From the NCBI RefSeq assembly GCF_013386765.1, contig NZ_JACARE010000027.1, positions 124,323-188,322 of the forward strand: a DNA stretch of 64,000 bases, in the 5' to 3' direction. The stretch is from Pseudomonas yamanorum (lineage in GTDB: Bacteria > Pseudomonadota > Gammaproteobacteria > Pseudomonadales > Pseudomonadaceae). Under the pieces are notes generated by a model, which was not told the origin of the DNA, did no database searches, and was given only the letters and a program-made list of their open reading frames with translations. This document shows positions 52,408-63,858 of this stretch, piece after piece. Both the position numbers and the translations under genes were made by a program. Position 1 is the first letter of the stretch. Each line of letters opens with the position of its first letter.

Positions 52408-52655
52408 AAAGACTTCTTGCGGATCCAGTACAGGTAAGTACCGGCCTGTTCCTGCTGGTCCACCAGTTCATGGTCGAGAAACACGCAGAACTTGGGGATG
52501 TCGCGACGGGTCGACGGATCGGTCGCGATCACCTTGAGCAAGCCACCAGGCGCCAGGTCGCGGATGTGCTGGTGCAGCATCATCACCGGTTCCGGGCAGT
52601 TGAGGCCGGTGGCGTCGAGAACGGCGTCGACGGGTAAATCAGGGGTCAGGCTCAT
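52404..52655 (-). CDS. tusA: Sulfurtransferase TusA family protein
   Basis: An 83-aa protein of the TusA/SirA/YeeD fold. The persulfide-carrying Cys20 is in the invariant LNCPEPVMM. In E. coli TusA passes sulfur from IscS to the TusBCD relay for 2-thiouridine in tRNA. Later conserved parts are VIATDPSTRRDIPKFC. The last codons KKSL and the stop are at the edge of a REPIN. It shares direction with rlmM upstream, separated by a solo REP arm. Confidence 0.94.
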   Translation of the reverse strand: MSLTPDLPVDAVLDATGLNCPEPVMMLHQHIRDLAPGGLLKVIATDPSTRRDIPKFCVFLDHELVDQQEQAGTYLYWIRKKSL

Positions 52656-52728
52656 GGTTTACTCCTAAACAGGCCGGCATTTTAGCGGTAATGCGGGGCG
52701 CCAGGTAGTCAGCGGCGCCCTCAAGGTT

Positions 52729-52752
52729 TTCGCGAGCGAGCTCGCTCCTACA
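52729..52752. repeat. Solo REP arm
   Basis: TTCGCGAGCGAGCTCGCTCC followed by TACA. It is a shortened variant (GCGAGCTCGC instead of GCAAGCTCGC) of the TGTAGGAGCGAGC family, 10 bases behind the rlmM stop. Confidence 0.75.
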
Positions 52753-52761
52753 GGGGCGGGT

Positions 52762-53835
52762 TTACCGGGCCTTTGGCTTCTTCACATCCAGCCGACGCAA
52801 ATGGCAGGTCACTTCTTCACGGTCGTGGTACAGCTGCTTGCAGCCGATTTCCACCCGAATGCCCCGCTCCTTGAAGCCGTCGGCAATGCGGTCGAGCAAG
52901 CGCCGTACTTCGGCATAACGCTGCTTCATCGGCAACTTCAGGTTGACCACCGCTTCGCGGCAATGTCCCTCGCCAATCCAGGTTTCCAGCAGGGCCGCGT
53001 TGCGCGCCGGTTTCTCGACGATGTCGCAGACCATCCAGTCCACCGGCTGCTTGGGCGTATAGATGAAGCCGTCGGCCATCAAGTGCTGCACCAGGCCGGT
53101 GTCCATCAGGCTTTCGGCCATCGGGCCGTTGTCGATGGCGGTCACCAGCATGCCGCGGTTGACCAACTGCCAGGTCCAGCCGCCAGGCGCTGCGCCGAGG
53201 TCGACGCCGGTCATGTCGCTGTGCAGGCGCTCGTCCCACTGATCCCGAGGGATAAAGTGGTGCCAGGCTTCTTCCAGCTTCAAGGTCGAGCGGCTTGGCG
53301 CGTCCCGGGGGAATTTCAGACGGGGAATGCCCATCGGCCACATCGCCGAGTTGTTCGACTCGGCCAGGCCCATGAACACTTCACGGCCGCTTTTGAAGGT
53401 CAGCAACAGGCGCGGCTTGCTGGCGTCTTCCACCAGTTTGCCGGCGGCCATCAGCGCCTTGCGCAGGTGCCCTTCGAATTTCTTGCAGAAGTTCGACAGT
53501 TCCTTGCCGTCGTTGGTGTCGACCATCTCCAGCCACAGGCTGCCGCACACCGGGAAATCCCGCAGGTGCGCCAGGATCACGCTGATACGGTCGGTTTCCG
53601 GCAAATCGATGAACACCCCACGCGCCCATTGCCTTGGGAAGATCAGCTCGGCAAAGCGTTGGCCGCGCATCAGGCGCTGGGCGCCGTCTTCTTCGGTGCA
53701 CACGAATTCGGCGCAGGCGCTGCCGGTCTTGGCCTTGGCGTAGCCCGAAACATTCAGGCGCGCGGCGTGTTCCGCGATCTCGGAACAGACTTCGCCCTCA
53801 AAACCCGGGCGGCAGTGCATAAAAAGGGTGTTCAT
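52762..53835 (-). CDS. rlmM: 23S rRNA (cytidine-2498-2'-O) methyltransferase
   Basis: A 357-aa enzyme that methylates the ribose of C2498 in 23S rRNA using SAM. An N-terminal THUMP-like part (MNTLFMHCRPGFEGEVCSEI) is followed by a Rossmann methyltransferase with GVDLGAAPGGWTWQLVNRG and the catalytic Lys/Asp/Lys/Glu environment (VDWMVCDIVEKP, VNLKLPMKQRY). GGAGAG stands before the ATG at 53835; a start 45 bases earlier is not supported. Divergent from acnA with 191 bases between. Confidence 0.96.
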   Translation of the reverse strand: MNTLFMHCRPGFEGEVCSEIAEHAARLNVSGYAKAKTGSACAEFVCTEEDGAQRLMRGQRFAELIFPRQWARGVFIDLPETDRISVILAHLRDFPVCGSLWLEMVDTNDGKELSNFCKKFEGHLRKALMAAGKLVEDASKPRLLLTFKSGREVFMGLAESNNSAMWPMGIPRLKFPRDAPSRSTLKLEEAWHHFIPRDQWDERLHSDMTGVDLGAAPGGWTWQLVNRGMLVTAIDNGPMAESLMDTGLVQHLMADGFIYTPKQPVDWMVCDIVEKPARNAALLETWIGEGHCREAVVNLKLPMKQRYAEVRRLLDRIADGFKERGIRVEIGCKQLYHDREEVTCHLRRLDVKKPKAR

Positions 53836-53991
53836 CAACTCTCCTGGATCACGGGCTTGCGATAGCGCAATGCCTGTCATGAAAACGCGCGCATGATAGC
53901 CGAGTTCGGAACCTTGGACTTATCCATAGAGTCCAGTAATTAGCCAGCTACCTAAAACAGGGCTAATTTATAAGCTCTGTTCGTCCCGTCA

Positions 53992-54011
53992 GGTCCGTAG
54001 CCGTGCGGACC
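53992..54011 (+). promoter_or_regulatory. Hairpin in the acnA leader
   Basis: GGTCCG-TAGCCGTG-CGGACC is a six-pair GC-rich stem whose right side ends two bases before the AAGGAG of acnA. It could limit ribosome access or be a stabilising leader element. AT-rich sequence at 53960-53972 would suit a -10 upstream. Confidence 0.45.
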
Positions 54012-54026
54012 ATAAGGAGTCATGTA

Positions 54027-56768
<2,742 letters not shown>

Positions 56769-56783
56769 CTAACACGCGCTACA

Positions 56784-56813
56784 CAAAACACCGCCTTCGA
56801 AGGCGGTGTTTTC
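56784..56813. terminator. Terminator of acnA
   Basis: AAAACACCGCCTT/AAGGCGGTGTTTT with a TCG-type tight loop, followed by CATTTTTG. Perfect stem of 13 pairs. Confidence 0.92.
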
Positions 56814-56879
56814 ATTTTTGCCGCGGGAGACGGTCGTTATACTGCCGGCCTCAGATTTTGATAGTCACAAGGATTTCCC

Positions 56880-57671
56880 ATGCTCGCGATGCCATGGCTG
56901 TACCTGGCGCTTCTTTCCATCGGCTATGTACTCGCCTTGAGCTACGGGCAATTGGGGTTGTTGGCGGGATTGTCCGTCGCCATGCTGCTGTTGGCCGGGT
57001 TTGCCGTGCGCCAGCAGCGCAACCCTTGGGTGCGTTATCTGGGCCATGGGCTGTTTATCGTGCTGGCGCTGGGGTTGGCGATGCATTGGCTGCCGGGTTT
57101 CTACAACGGTCGGGGCATCGCCCCGCAGCGCTTTACTGACGATGCCGTGCCGTTCTCGATGTATTTGAATCAGGATAAGCCGCTGATCGGCTTTTGGTTG
57201 TTGCTGGCGTGCCCGTGGATCGTGGCTCGCAGGTCATTGCGGCTGTCGATCTATGCGACGGCCATGGCATTGACTCTGACGGCGATTGCCGCACTGGGCG
57301 GCGCTGCGTTGTTGGGCGTCATCAGCTGGGCGCCGAAATGGCCTGAGCAGGCGTGGTTGTGGGTGTTGAACAACTTGTTGCTGGTGACCCTGGTGGAAGA
57401 AGCGTTGTTTCGGGGCTATATCCAGGGCGGGTTGAGCCGGCGTTTCAGGCAGTTGCCCTATGGTGAAAACCTGGCACTGCTGCTGGCAGCGCTATTGTTC
57501 GGAGTGGTGCACCTGGGCGCAGGTTGGCAGTGGACGCTGTTGGCGACTATTGCTGGCGTCGGTTACGGGCTGGCGTATCGTTTTGGCGGGTTGGGCGCGG
57601 CGATCGTTACGCATTTCGGGCTGAATTTGCTGCATTTCGGGTTATTTACGTATCCGATGCTGGCGGGCTGA
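56880..57671 (+). CDS. CPBP family intramembrane metalloprotease
   Basis: A 263-aa membrane protein with about seven helices. The CPBP (Abi/Rce1-like) motifs are VEEALFRGYIQG (EExxxR, about residues 178-189) and LLFGVVHLGAGW (FxxxH), followed by GLAYRFGGLGAAIVTHFGLNLL with the third His/Asn motif. These form the metal site of glutamic/zinc intramembrane proteases. AAGGA precedes the ATG. Substrate unknown; it lies between acnA and aer in the same direction. Confidence 0.85.
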   Translation: MLAMPWLYLALLSIGYVLALSYGQLGLLAGLSVAMLLLAGFAVRQQRNPWVRYLGHGLFIVLALGLAMHWLPGFYNGRGIAPQRFTDDAVPFSMYLNQDKPLIGFWLLLACPWIVARRSLRLSIYATAMALTLTAIAALGGAALLGVISWAPKWPEQAWLWVLNNLLLVTLVEEALFRGYIQGGLSRRFRQLPYGENLALLLAALLFGVVHLGAGWQWTLLATIAGVGYGLAYRFGGLGAAIVTHFGLNLLHFGLFTYPMLAG

Positions 57672-57756
57672 GGCGGAGCCGATTGTTGCAAAAAATAAGT
57701 TAAATAAAACCCCGCAACGGTCGACAACCTGTCAAAGCCTTGCGGATTGAAAACTC

Positions 57757-59322
57757 ATGCGTAATAACCAACCCGTTACCCAGCGCGAACGTACCTTCCC
57801 CGCTCAGCAACGGTTGATCTCCACCACGGATGCCAAAGGCGTGATCACCTACTGCAACGACGCCTTCGTCGAGATCAGTGGGTTTTCCCGTGACGAACTG
57901 CTGCGTGCCCCGCACAACCTGGTTCGTCACCCGGATGTTCCGGCGGCAGTGTTTGCACACATGTGGTCCACGCTCAAACAAGGCTTGCCATGGATGGGCA
58001 TCGTCAAGAACCGCTGCAAAAGCGGTGATCACTATTGGGTCAACGCCTATGTGACGCCGGTCTTCGACGGCAATCAGGTGATTGGCTACGAGTCGGTAAG
58101 GGTCAAGCCCACCGCCGAGCAGATCCGCCGTGCCGAAGCGCTTTACCAGCGCATCAACCAGGGCAAGCCGGCCATTCCGCGCCGCGACAAGTGGCTGCCG
58201 ATATTGCAGGACTGGCTGCCGTTTATCCTGGTCAGCCAGTTGAGTTTTCTGATTGGTGTTTGGCTCAATTCCCACTGGGGCTTTGCCCTGGCCGCCGCGC
58301 TCTCGGTGCCGCTGGGCCTGTTGGGCCTGAGCTGGCAACAGCGCGGACTCAAGCGTTTGCTGCGCCTGGCCGAGCAGACCACGTCCGACCCGTTGATCGC
58401 GCAGATGTACACCGACAGCCGCGGCGCCCAGGCCCGCCTGGAGATGTCGATCCTCAGCCAGGAGGCGCGCCTGAAGACGTGTCTTACACGCTTGCAGGAC
58501 ACTGCCGAACACTTGAACGACCAGGCCGCACAGTCCAACACCCTGGCGCATAACAGCTCCAGCGGTCTTGAGCGCCAGCGCGTGGAAACCGAGCAGGTGG
58601 CCACGGCCGTCAACCAGATGGCCGCGACGACCCAGGAAGTTGCCAGCCATGTACAACGCACGGCCGACGCCACCCAGGAAGCCAATCGCCTGACCGGGCG
58701 TGGCCGGGATATCGCCGGTGAAACCCGCGAGGCGATTCAACGCCTGTCGGTGGCCGTGGGCGAAACCGGCGTGACCGTGACCCAACTGGCCAAGGACAGC
58801 GACGAGATCGGCGGCGTAGTGGATGTGATCAAAGGCATCGCCGACCAGACCAACCTGCTGGCCCTGAACGCGGCCATCGAAGCGGCCCGTGCCGGTGAGA
58901 TGGGCCGGGGTTTTGCGGTGGTGGCTGACGAGGTTCGGCAATTGGCGCAGCGCACCAGCGAGTCCACCGGGCAGATTCATGCGCTGATCGCCAAGCTGCA
59001 GCAGACCGCCAATGCCGCCGTACAGACCATGGACGCCGGGCATCGCCAGGCCGAGGAAGGTGTGGCGCGGGTGATGGAAGCGGATCAGGCGCTGATCGGG
59101 ATCAGTGAGGCAGTGGCGCACATCACCGACATGACGGCGCAGATTGCGGCGGCGACCGAGGAGCAGAGTTCGGTGGCGGAAGAGATCAGCCGCAATATCA
59201 GCACCATTGCGCTGTTGGCGGACCAGACGTCGGAACAGGCGTTGAATTCGGCGCAGTTGAGTGAAGAGCTGACGCATACGGCGAATACCCAGTATTCGCT
59301 GGTGGAGCGCTTCAACCGGTAG
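57757..59322 (+). CDS. aer: Aerotaxis receptor Aer
   Basis: A 521-aa chemoreceptor. Residues about 15-115 form a PAS domain for FAD (LISTTDAKGVITYCNDAFVE, HNLVRHPDVP, WMGIVKNRCKSGDHYWVNAY). A hairpin membrane region follows (WLPFILVSQLSFLIGVW, ALAAALSVPLGLLGLSW at about 150-192), a HAMP-like linker, and the MCP signalling tip DQTNLLALNAAIEAARAGE. There is no periplasmic sensor, as in E. coli Aer, which reads redox state. Its neighbours are terminal oxidase genes, a fitting context. Confidence 0.95.
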   Translation: MRNNQPVTQRERTFPAQQRLISTTDAKGVITYCNDAFVEISGFSRDELLRAPHNLVRHPDVPAAVFAHMWSTLKQGLPWMGIVKNRCKSGDHYWVNAYVTPVFDGNQVIGYESVRVKPTAEQIRRAEALYQRINQGKPAIPRRDKWLPILQDWLPFILVSQLSFLIGVWLNSHWGFALAAALSVPLGLLGLSWQQRGLKRLLRLAEQTTSDPLIAQMYTDSRGAQARLEMSILSQEARLKTCLTRLQDTAEHLNDQAAQSNTLAHNSSSGLERQRVETEQVATAVNQMAATTQEVASHVQRTADATQEANRLTGRGRDIAGETREAIQRLSVAVGETGVTVTQLAKDSDEIGGVVDVIKGIADQTNLLALNAAIEAARAGEMGRGFAVVADEVRQLAQRTSESTGQIHALIAKLQQTANAAVQTMDAGHRQAEEGVARVMEADQALIGISEAVAHITDMTAQIAAATEEQSSVAEEISRNISTIALLADQTSEQALNSAQLSEELTHTANTQYSLVERFNR

Positions 59323-59326
59323 ACAG

Positions 59327-59404
59327 CTATCGCAGGCAAGCCAGCTCCCACATTTGAATGTATTCGCAAATCAAAATGTGAGAGCTGGCTTGCCTGCGAT
59401 GAGG
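59327..59404. repeat. REPIN, GCAGGCAAGCCAGCTCC type
   Basis: Left arm TATCGCAGGCAAGCCAGCTC, right arm GAGCTGGCTTGCCTGCGATG, around a short AT-rich centre. One arm has TGTGAGAG in place of TGTGGGAG. It lies between convergent aer and hydrolase genes. Confidence 0.88.
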
Positions 59405-59406
59405 CC

Positions 59407-60099
59407 CTAAAGATCAGCAAGAAAGCTTGAAACCTTCACCGCCGCAGCCTCCAGATGCTGCTCATGACTAAACCCTGAAGCCTTCAACGGCTTCAAGTCA
59501 TGATCCCCCGCCACCAGCCACATCACCTCGATGCACGGCGACAACACATACCCTTCCACCGCCGCCCGATTACCCAGTGCATCCCGCTCGCCCTGCACAA
59601 TCAACGTCGGCGTCTTCAACCCGGCCAGATGCTCGGTCCGCGGCTTCTCCGGCTTGCCCACCGCATAGAACGGATAACCCAGGCACACCAACCCGTCTGC
59701 ACCCAATTCATCCGCCAGCAAACTGGCCATCCGCCCGCCCATGGACTTGCCGCCAACCGCCAGTTTCCCAGCGACATGACGTCGCACCTCGGCGTACACC
59801 TCACGCCAGCATTCCAGCAATTTCGGGGCAGGATTGGGCGGGCGTTTCCCGCCGTCCACACGACGCTGGGCCATGTACGGAAACTCGAAACGCAACACGT
59901 TCACGCCATGCCCGGCAAGGCGTGCAGCCATGTCATTCATAAACCCCGAGTCCATCGGCGCACCCGCACCGTGGGCCAGGATCAGCGTCACCGGCGTACG
60001 CGCGATAGACCCTGTCGCGACATCCCACAACCAGCCGCGTTCCCGCACACACTGCGCCCATTGATCCCCGTCAATACTGGCCTTGTGCTCTTTGCCCAT
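59407..60099 (-). CDS. Alpha/beta hydrolase, KANL3/TEX30-like
   Basis: A 230-aa serine-hydrolase-fold protein. VTLILAHGAGAPMDSGFMND carries the oxyanion-type HGAG, FEFPYMAQRR follows, the nucleophile is Ser in VGGKSMGGRMA (G-x-S-x-G), the acid is in QGERDALG and the His in AGDHDLKP. These match the TEX30/dienelactone-hydrolase-like group of unknown substrate. The start at 60099 gives MGKEHKASID. Codons 10-14 of this gene include a sequence like an ANR box for the divergent cco operon. Confidence 0.85.
   Translation of the reverse strand: MGKEHKASIDGDQWAQCVRERGWLWDVATGSIARTPVTLILAHGAGAPMDSGFMNDMAARLAGHGVNVLRFEFPYMAQRRVDGGKRPPNPAPKLLECWREVYAEVRRHVAGKLAVGGKSMGGRMASLLADELGADGLVCLGYPFYAVGKPEKPRTEHLAGLKTPTLIVQGERDALGNRAAVEGYVLSPCIEVMWLVAGDHDLKPLKASGFSHEQHLEAAAVKVSSFLADL
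60061..60074. promoter_or_regulatory. Probable ANR/FNR box for ccoNOQP, inside the hydrolase gene
   Basis: TTGAT-CCCC-GTCAA matches TTGAT-N4-ATCAA at 9 of 10 positions. The centre is about 111 bases before the ccoN start. With class II spacing (centre at -41.5) transcription would begin near 60109, with CATGCT at 60097-60102 as a weak -10. P. aeruginosa's ccoN2 operon is ANR-controlled. Confidence 0.6.
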
Positions 60100-60178
60100 G
60101 CTTGCCTCGCTTTTTAGTCTGCCTATAACTCCAGCCCAAGTGCCGCATTTGCTTGGGTTGAACCGTGGATGGGGAACC

Positions 60179-61612
60179 ATGAACACTACTTTAAGTACCG
60201 CCTATAACTACAAGGTGGTCCGCCAATTCGCCATTATGACGGTGGTGTGGGGCATCGTCGGCATGGGGCTCGGGGTTTTTCTCGCCGCCCAGTTGGTATG
60301 GCCCGAACTCAACTTCAATTTGCCCTGGACCAGTTTCGGCCGCTTGCGCCCACTGCACACCAATGCGGTGATCTTCGCCTTTGGCGGTTGCGCGCTGTTT
60401 GCCAGTTCCTTCTACTCGGTGCAACGCACCTGCCAGACACAACTGTTTGCGCCAAAGATCGCCCAGTTCTGCTTCTGGGGCTGGCAGTTGGTCATTGTGC
60501 TGGCCGCGATCACCTTGCCGCTGGGCTACACCAGCTCCAAGGAATACGCCGAGCTGGAATGGCCGATCGACATCCTGATCACCATCGTCTGGGTGGCCTA
60601 CGCCATCGTGTTCTTCGGCACAGTGATGAAGCGCAACACCAAGCACATCTACGTCGGTAACTGGTTCTTCGGTGCGTTCATCATCACCGTGGCCATCCTG
60701 CATATCGTCAACAACCTGGAAATTCCGGTCAGCCTGACCAAGTCCTACTCGCTGTATGGCGGTGCGACAGACGCCATGGTGCAGTGGTGGTACGGGCATA
60801 ACGCGGTAGGCTTTTTCCTCACCGCCGGCTTCCTCGGGATGATGTACTACTTCGTGCCGAAACAGGCCGAGCGCCCGGTGTACTCCTATCGCCTGTCCAT
60901 CGTGCACTTCTGGGCACTGATCACCCTGTACATCTGGGCCGGCCCTCACCACTTGCACTACACCGCGCTGCCGGACTGGGCACAGTCATTGGGCATGGTG
61001 ATGTCGCTGGTGCTGCTGGCGCCAAGCTGGGGCGGGATGATCAACGGGATGATGACGCTCTCGGGCGCCTGGCATAAGTTGCGCAGCGATCCGATCCTGC
61101 GCTTCCTGGTGGTGTCCCTCGCGTTCTACGGCATGTCGACGTTTGAAGGGCCGATGATGGCCATCAAGACGGTCAACGCCCTCTCCCACTACACCGACTG
61201 GACCATCGGCCACGTACACGCCGGCGCCCTCGGTTGGGTAGCGATGATCTCCATCGGCGCGCTGTACCACATGATCCCGAAAGTCTTCGGTCGCGAGCAG
61301 ATGTACAGCCTCGGCCTGATCAACGCGCACTTCTGGCTGGCCACCATCGGCACCGTGCTCTACATCGCCTCGATGTGGGTCAACGGCATCGCCCAGGGCC
61401 TGATGTGGCGTGCAGTCAACGAAGACGGCACCTTGACCTACTCCTTCGTCGAAACCCTGGTGGCCAGCCACCCAGGCTTCATCGTGCGGCTGGTGGGCGG
61501 GGCGATCTTCCTCAGCGGCATGTTCCTGATGGCTTACAACACTTGGCGCACCGTGCGTTCGGCGCCATCCCTCCAAGCCGCCGAACACCCCGCCGCCGCG
61601 CAGATGGCCTGA
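60179..61612 (+). CDS. ccoN: cbb3-type cytochrome c oxidase subunit I
   Basis: A 477-aa catalytic subunit with about 12 membrane segments, reducing oxygen at a heme b / heme b3-CuB centre and pumping protons. Conserved parts include [15 protein letters not shown] (heme ligand His), [20 protein letters not shown] (CuB His and the Tyr region), [15 protein letters not shown] and the [17 protein letters not shown] helix. The ATG at 60179 gives [16 protein letters not shown]; the frame is open upstream but overlaps the divergent gene. First gene of the complete operon, probably the low-oxygen (cco-2) copy by gene order and the ANR site. Confidence 0.97.
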
Positions 61613-61619
61613 GGAGTCG

Positions 61620-62231
61620 ATGATGAAACACGAAACCATTGAAAAGAACGTCGGCCTGTTGATGCTGCTGATGGTGCTCGCCGTGAGTATCGGCGGCCTG
61701 ACCCAGATCGTGCCGCTGTTCTTCCAGGACGTGACCAACAAGCCGGTGGAAGGCATGAAGCCCTACACCGCGCTGCAACTGGAAGGCCGCGACATCTATA
61801 TCCGCGAAGGCTGCGTACAGTGCCACTCGCAGATGATCCGTCCGTTCCGCGCCGAGACCGAGCGTTATGGCCACTACTCGGTGGCCGGTGAAAGCGTGTG
61901 GGATCACCCGTTCCTGTGGGGCTCCAAGCGCACCGGGCCGGACCTGGCCCGCGTCGGCGCACGCTACTCGGACGACTGGCACCGCGCGCACTTGTACAAC
62001 CCGCGCAACGTGGTGCCGGAATCGAAGATGCCGGCGTACCCGTGGCTGGTCACCGCCGCGGTCGACAGCAGCCATACCGAGACCAAGCTCAAAGTGATGC
62101 GCACCCTCGGCGTGCCGTATACCGACGAGGACATCGCCGGCGCCGTGGCCAGCCTCAAGGGCAAGACCGAGATGGACGCGCTGGTTTCCTACCTGCAAGT
62201 GCTCGGCACTGCCATCAAGAGCAAGAGGTGA
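61620..62231 (+). CDS. ccoO: cbb3-type cytochrome c oxidase subunit II
   Basis: A 203-aa membrane-anchored monoheme cytochrome c. The N-terminal helix is [20 protein letters not shown]; the heme motif is CVQCH in [16 protein letters not shown], and the axial Met lies in [10 protein letters not shown]. Two ATG codons stand in tandem (61620 and 61623); GAGGAG is 3 or 6 bases away, so the second may be the real one. It follows ccoN after 7 bases. Confidence 0.97.
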
Positions 62232-62234
62232 GCC

Positions 62235-62441
62235 ATGGGATTTGAATTCGATGCGGGAACCATCCGCGGCCTCGGCACGCTGGTCGTGGCCATCGCCTTC
62301 ATCGGCCTGTCGCTGTGGGTGTTCAACTCCCGGCGCAACGCGGAGTTCGCAGAAGCCTGCCTGCTGCCGTTTGCCGATGAACCCCAACCGCCAACCCCCG
62401 ACGCTCAAGAAGAGCCTGCAACAAGGAGCAACCGGCCATGA
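62235..62441 (+). CDS. ccoQ: cbb3-type cytochrome c oxidase subunit CcoQ
   Basis: A 68-aa single-helix protein (TLVVAIAFIGLSLWVFNSRR) with a polar, Pro-rich tail. CcoQ stabilises the cbb3 complex. It starts 3 bases after ccoO and its end overlaps ccoP by four bases (ATGA), so translation is coupled. Confidence 0.92.
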   Translation: MGFEFDAGTIRGLGTLVVAIAFIGLSLWVFNSRRNAEFAEACLLPFADEPQPPTPDAQEEPATRSNRP

Positions 62442-63385
62442 CTACCTTCTGGAGTACATGGATCTGCGTACTGACCCTCGGCAGCCTGATCGGCCTGACC
62501 TGGCTGTTGATCGGCACCCGCAAGGGCGAGACCAAGGGCAGCGTCGACCAGACCATGGGCCACGCCTTCGACGGGATCGAGGAATACGACAATCCGCTGC
62601 CGCAATGGTGGTTCATGCTGTTCGCCGGCACCCTGGTGTTTGCCGTCGGCTACCTGATCCTCTACCCGGGCCTGGGCAACTGGAAAGGCGTACTGCCGGG
62701 CTATGAAGACGGCTGGACCTCGGCCAAGGAGTGGGACAAGGAAATGGACAAGGCCGACACCAGGTTCGGACCGATCTTCGCCAAATTCTCGGCCATGCCC
62801 GTGGAAGAAGTGGCCAAGGACCCGCAAGCGCTGAAAATGGGCGGTCGCCTGTTTGCCTCCAACTGCGCGGTGTGCCACGGCTCGGACGCCAAGGGCGCCT
62901 ACGGCTTCCCGAACCTGGCGGACAACATCTGGCGCTGGGGCGGTTCGGCCGATGCCATCAAGATGACCATCATGAATGGCCGTCATGCCGCGATGCCTGC
63001 CTGGGGTGAAATACTCGGCGAAGACGGTGTGAAGAACGTCGCCGCCTATGTGCGCCATGACCTGGCAAAGCTGCCATTGCCGGCTGACAGCACGGCCGAT
63101 GTGGCCGCCGGCCAGGTGGCGTTCAACACCACCTGCGTTGCCTGCCACGGCCCTGAAGGCCACGGTATGGAAGCCATGGGCGCGCCGAACCTGACGCAGC
63201 CAGGCGGCTTCATCTACGGCACCAGCCTGGCGCAGTTGCAGCAGACCATCCGCCATGGTCGCCAGGGCCAGATGCCGGCGCAGGAAGTGCTGCAGGGCAA
63301 TGACAAGGTGCACCTGCTGGCCGCCTACGTTTATAGCCTGTCCCACAACGCCGATGGCGCAACGCCTGACAGCCAACCCAAGTAA
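62438..63385 (+). CDS. ccoP: cbb3-type cytochrome c oxidase subunit III
   Basis: A 315-aa diheme cytochrome c passing electrons from soluble cytochrome c to CcoO/CcoN. Two N-terminal helices (about 5-20 and 55-75, the latter WWFMLFAGTLVFAVGYLILY) anchor it; the heme motifs are CAVCH (about residue 140) and CVACH (about 235). The EYDNPLPQWW signature before the second helix is typical of CcoP. It ends the operon, followed by a terminator. Confidence 0.97.
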   Translation: MTTFWSTWICVLTLGSLIGLTWLLIGTRKGETKGSVDQTMGHAFDGIEEYDNPLPQWWFMLFAGTLVFAVGYLILYPGLGNWKGVLPGYEDGWTSAKEWDKEMDKADTRFGPIFAKFSAMPVEEVAKDPQALKMGGRLFASNCAVCHGSDAKGAYGFPNLADNIWRWGGSADAIKMTIMNGRHAAMPAWGEILGEDGVKNVAAYVRHDLAKLPLPADSTADVAAGQVAFNTTCVACHGPEGHGMEAMGAPNLTQPGGFIYGTSLAQLQQTIRHGRQGQMPAQEVLQGNDKVHLLAAYVYSLSHNADGATPDSQPK

Positions 63386-63398
63386 CCGCGCACTACCC

Positions 63399-63432
63399 AA
63401 AAGCCGCGCCTGATTCAGGTGCGGCTTTTTTG
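63399..63432 (+). terminator. Terminator of the first cco operon
   Basis: AAAAGCCGC-G-CCTGA/TCAGG-T-GCGGCTTTTTT, a long stem with one bulge pair, followed by a six-base T-run. Confidence 0.92.
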
Positions 63433-63858
63433 CGACCCATTGTCGCACCCTTCCGATCGCTGACTTTCCCCTCCTGCCATTCGGGTCTACGCTTGTTTGC
63501 ACAATGGACCGGCATTGGCCGGTCGATGGCCGACTTGCACTCGATGGGTTGAAACATTTCTGCTCGATGACAGGCGCAAAGGCTGGTACTTACCGGCTGT
63601 CGTGCCACTGACCGTTCGTCGTCCGGGCCGCTTGTTTACACACACCTAGTTACAAGTACCTTCGACCCTTCTAAAATCCTGTCCAAGTCGTCAGCTTTTA
63701 ACCCTGAATTTTGTCCTTACGCCAAACATGGAAAGGGCGCAGAATCTGGTTTGGAACGCATTGACGCAGGTCACCTTGCGTTGCAATGGAATCTTGCTTT
63801 CTCCATACTTGCGACCGATTTTTACCCTATAAAAAAACCTAAACCGTGGAACCTTAGA
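63433..63858. other. Intergenic region between the two cco operons
   Basis: These 426 bases contain no convincing gene. They should hold the promoter of the second cco operon. TTGACGCAGGTCAC at 63761-63774 is only 7/10 to the ANR consensus, but TTGACG could be a -35; TATAAAA at about 63827 is AT-rich near the start. In P. aeruginosa the cco-1 operon is expressed also aerobically, in keeping with a missing ANR site. Confidence 0.5.

Noticed and set aside
63761..63774. TTGACGCAGGTCAC as ANR site of the second cco operon
   Set aside because: Only 7 of 10 consensus positions; the first -35-like hexamer is a simpler reading.
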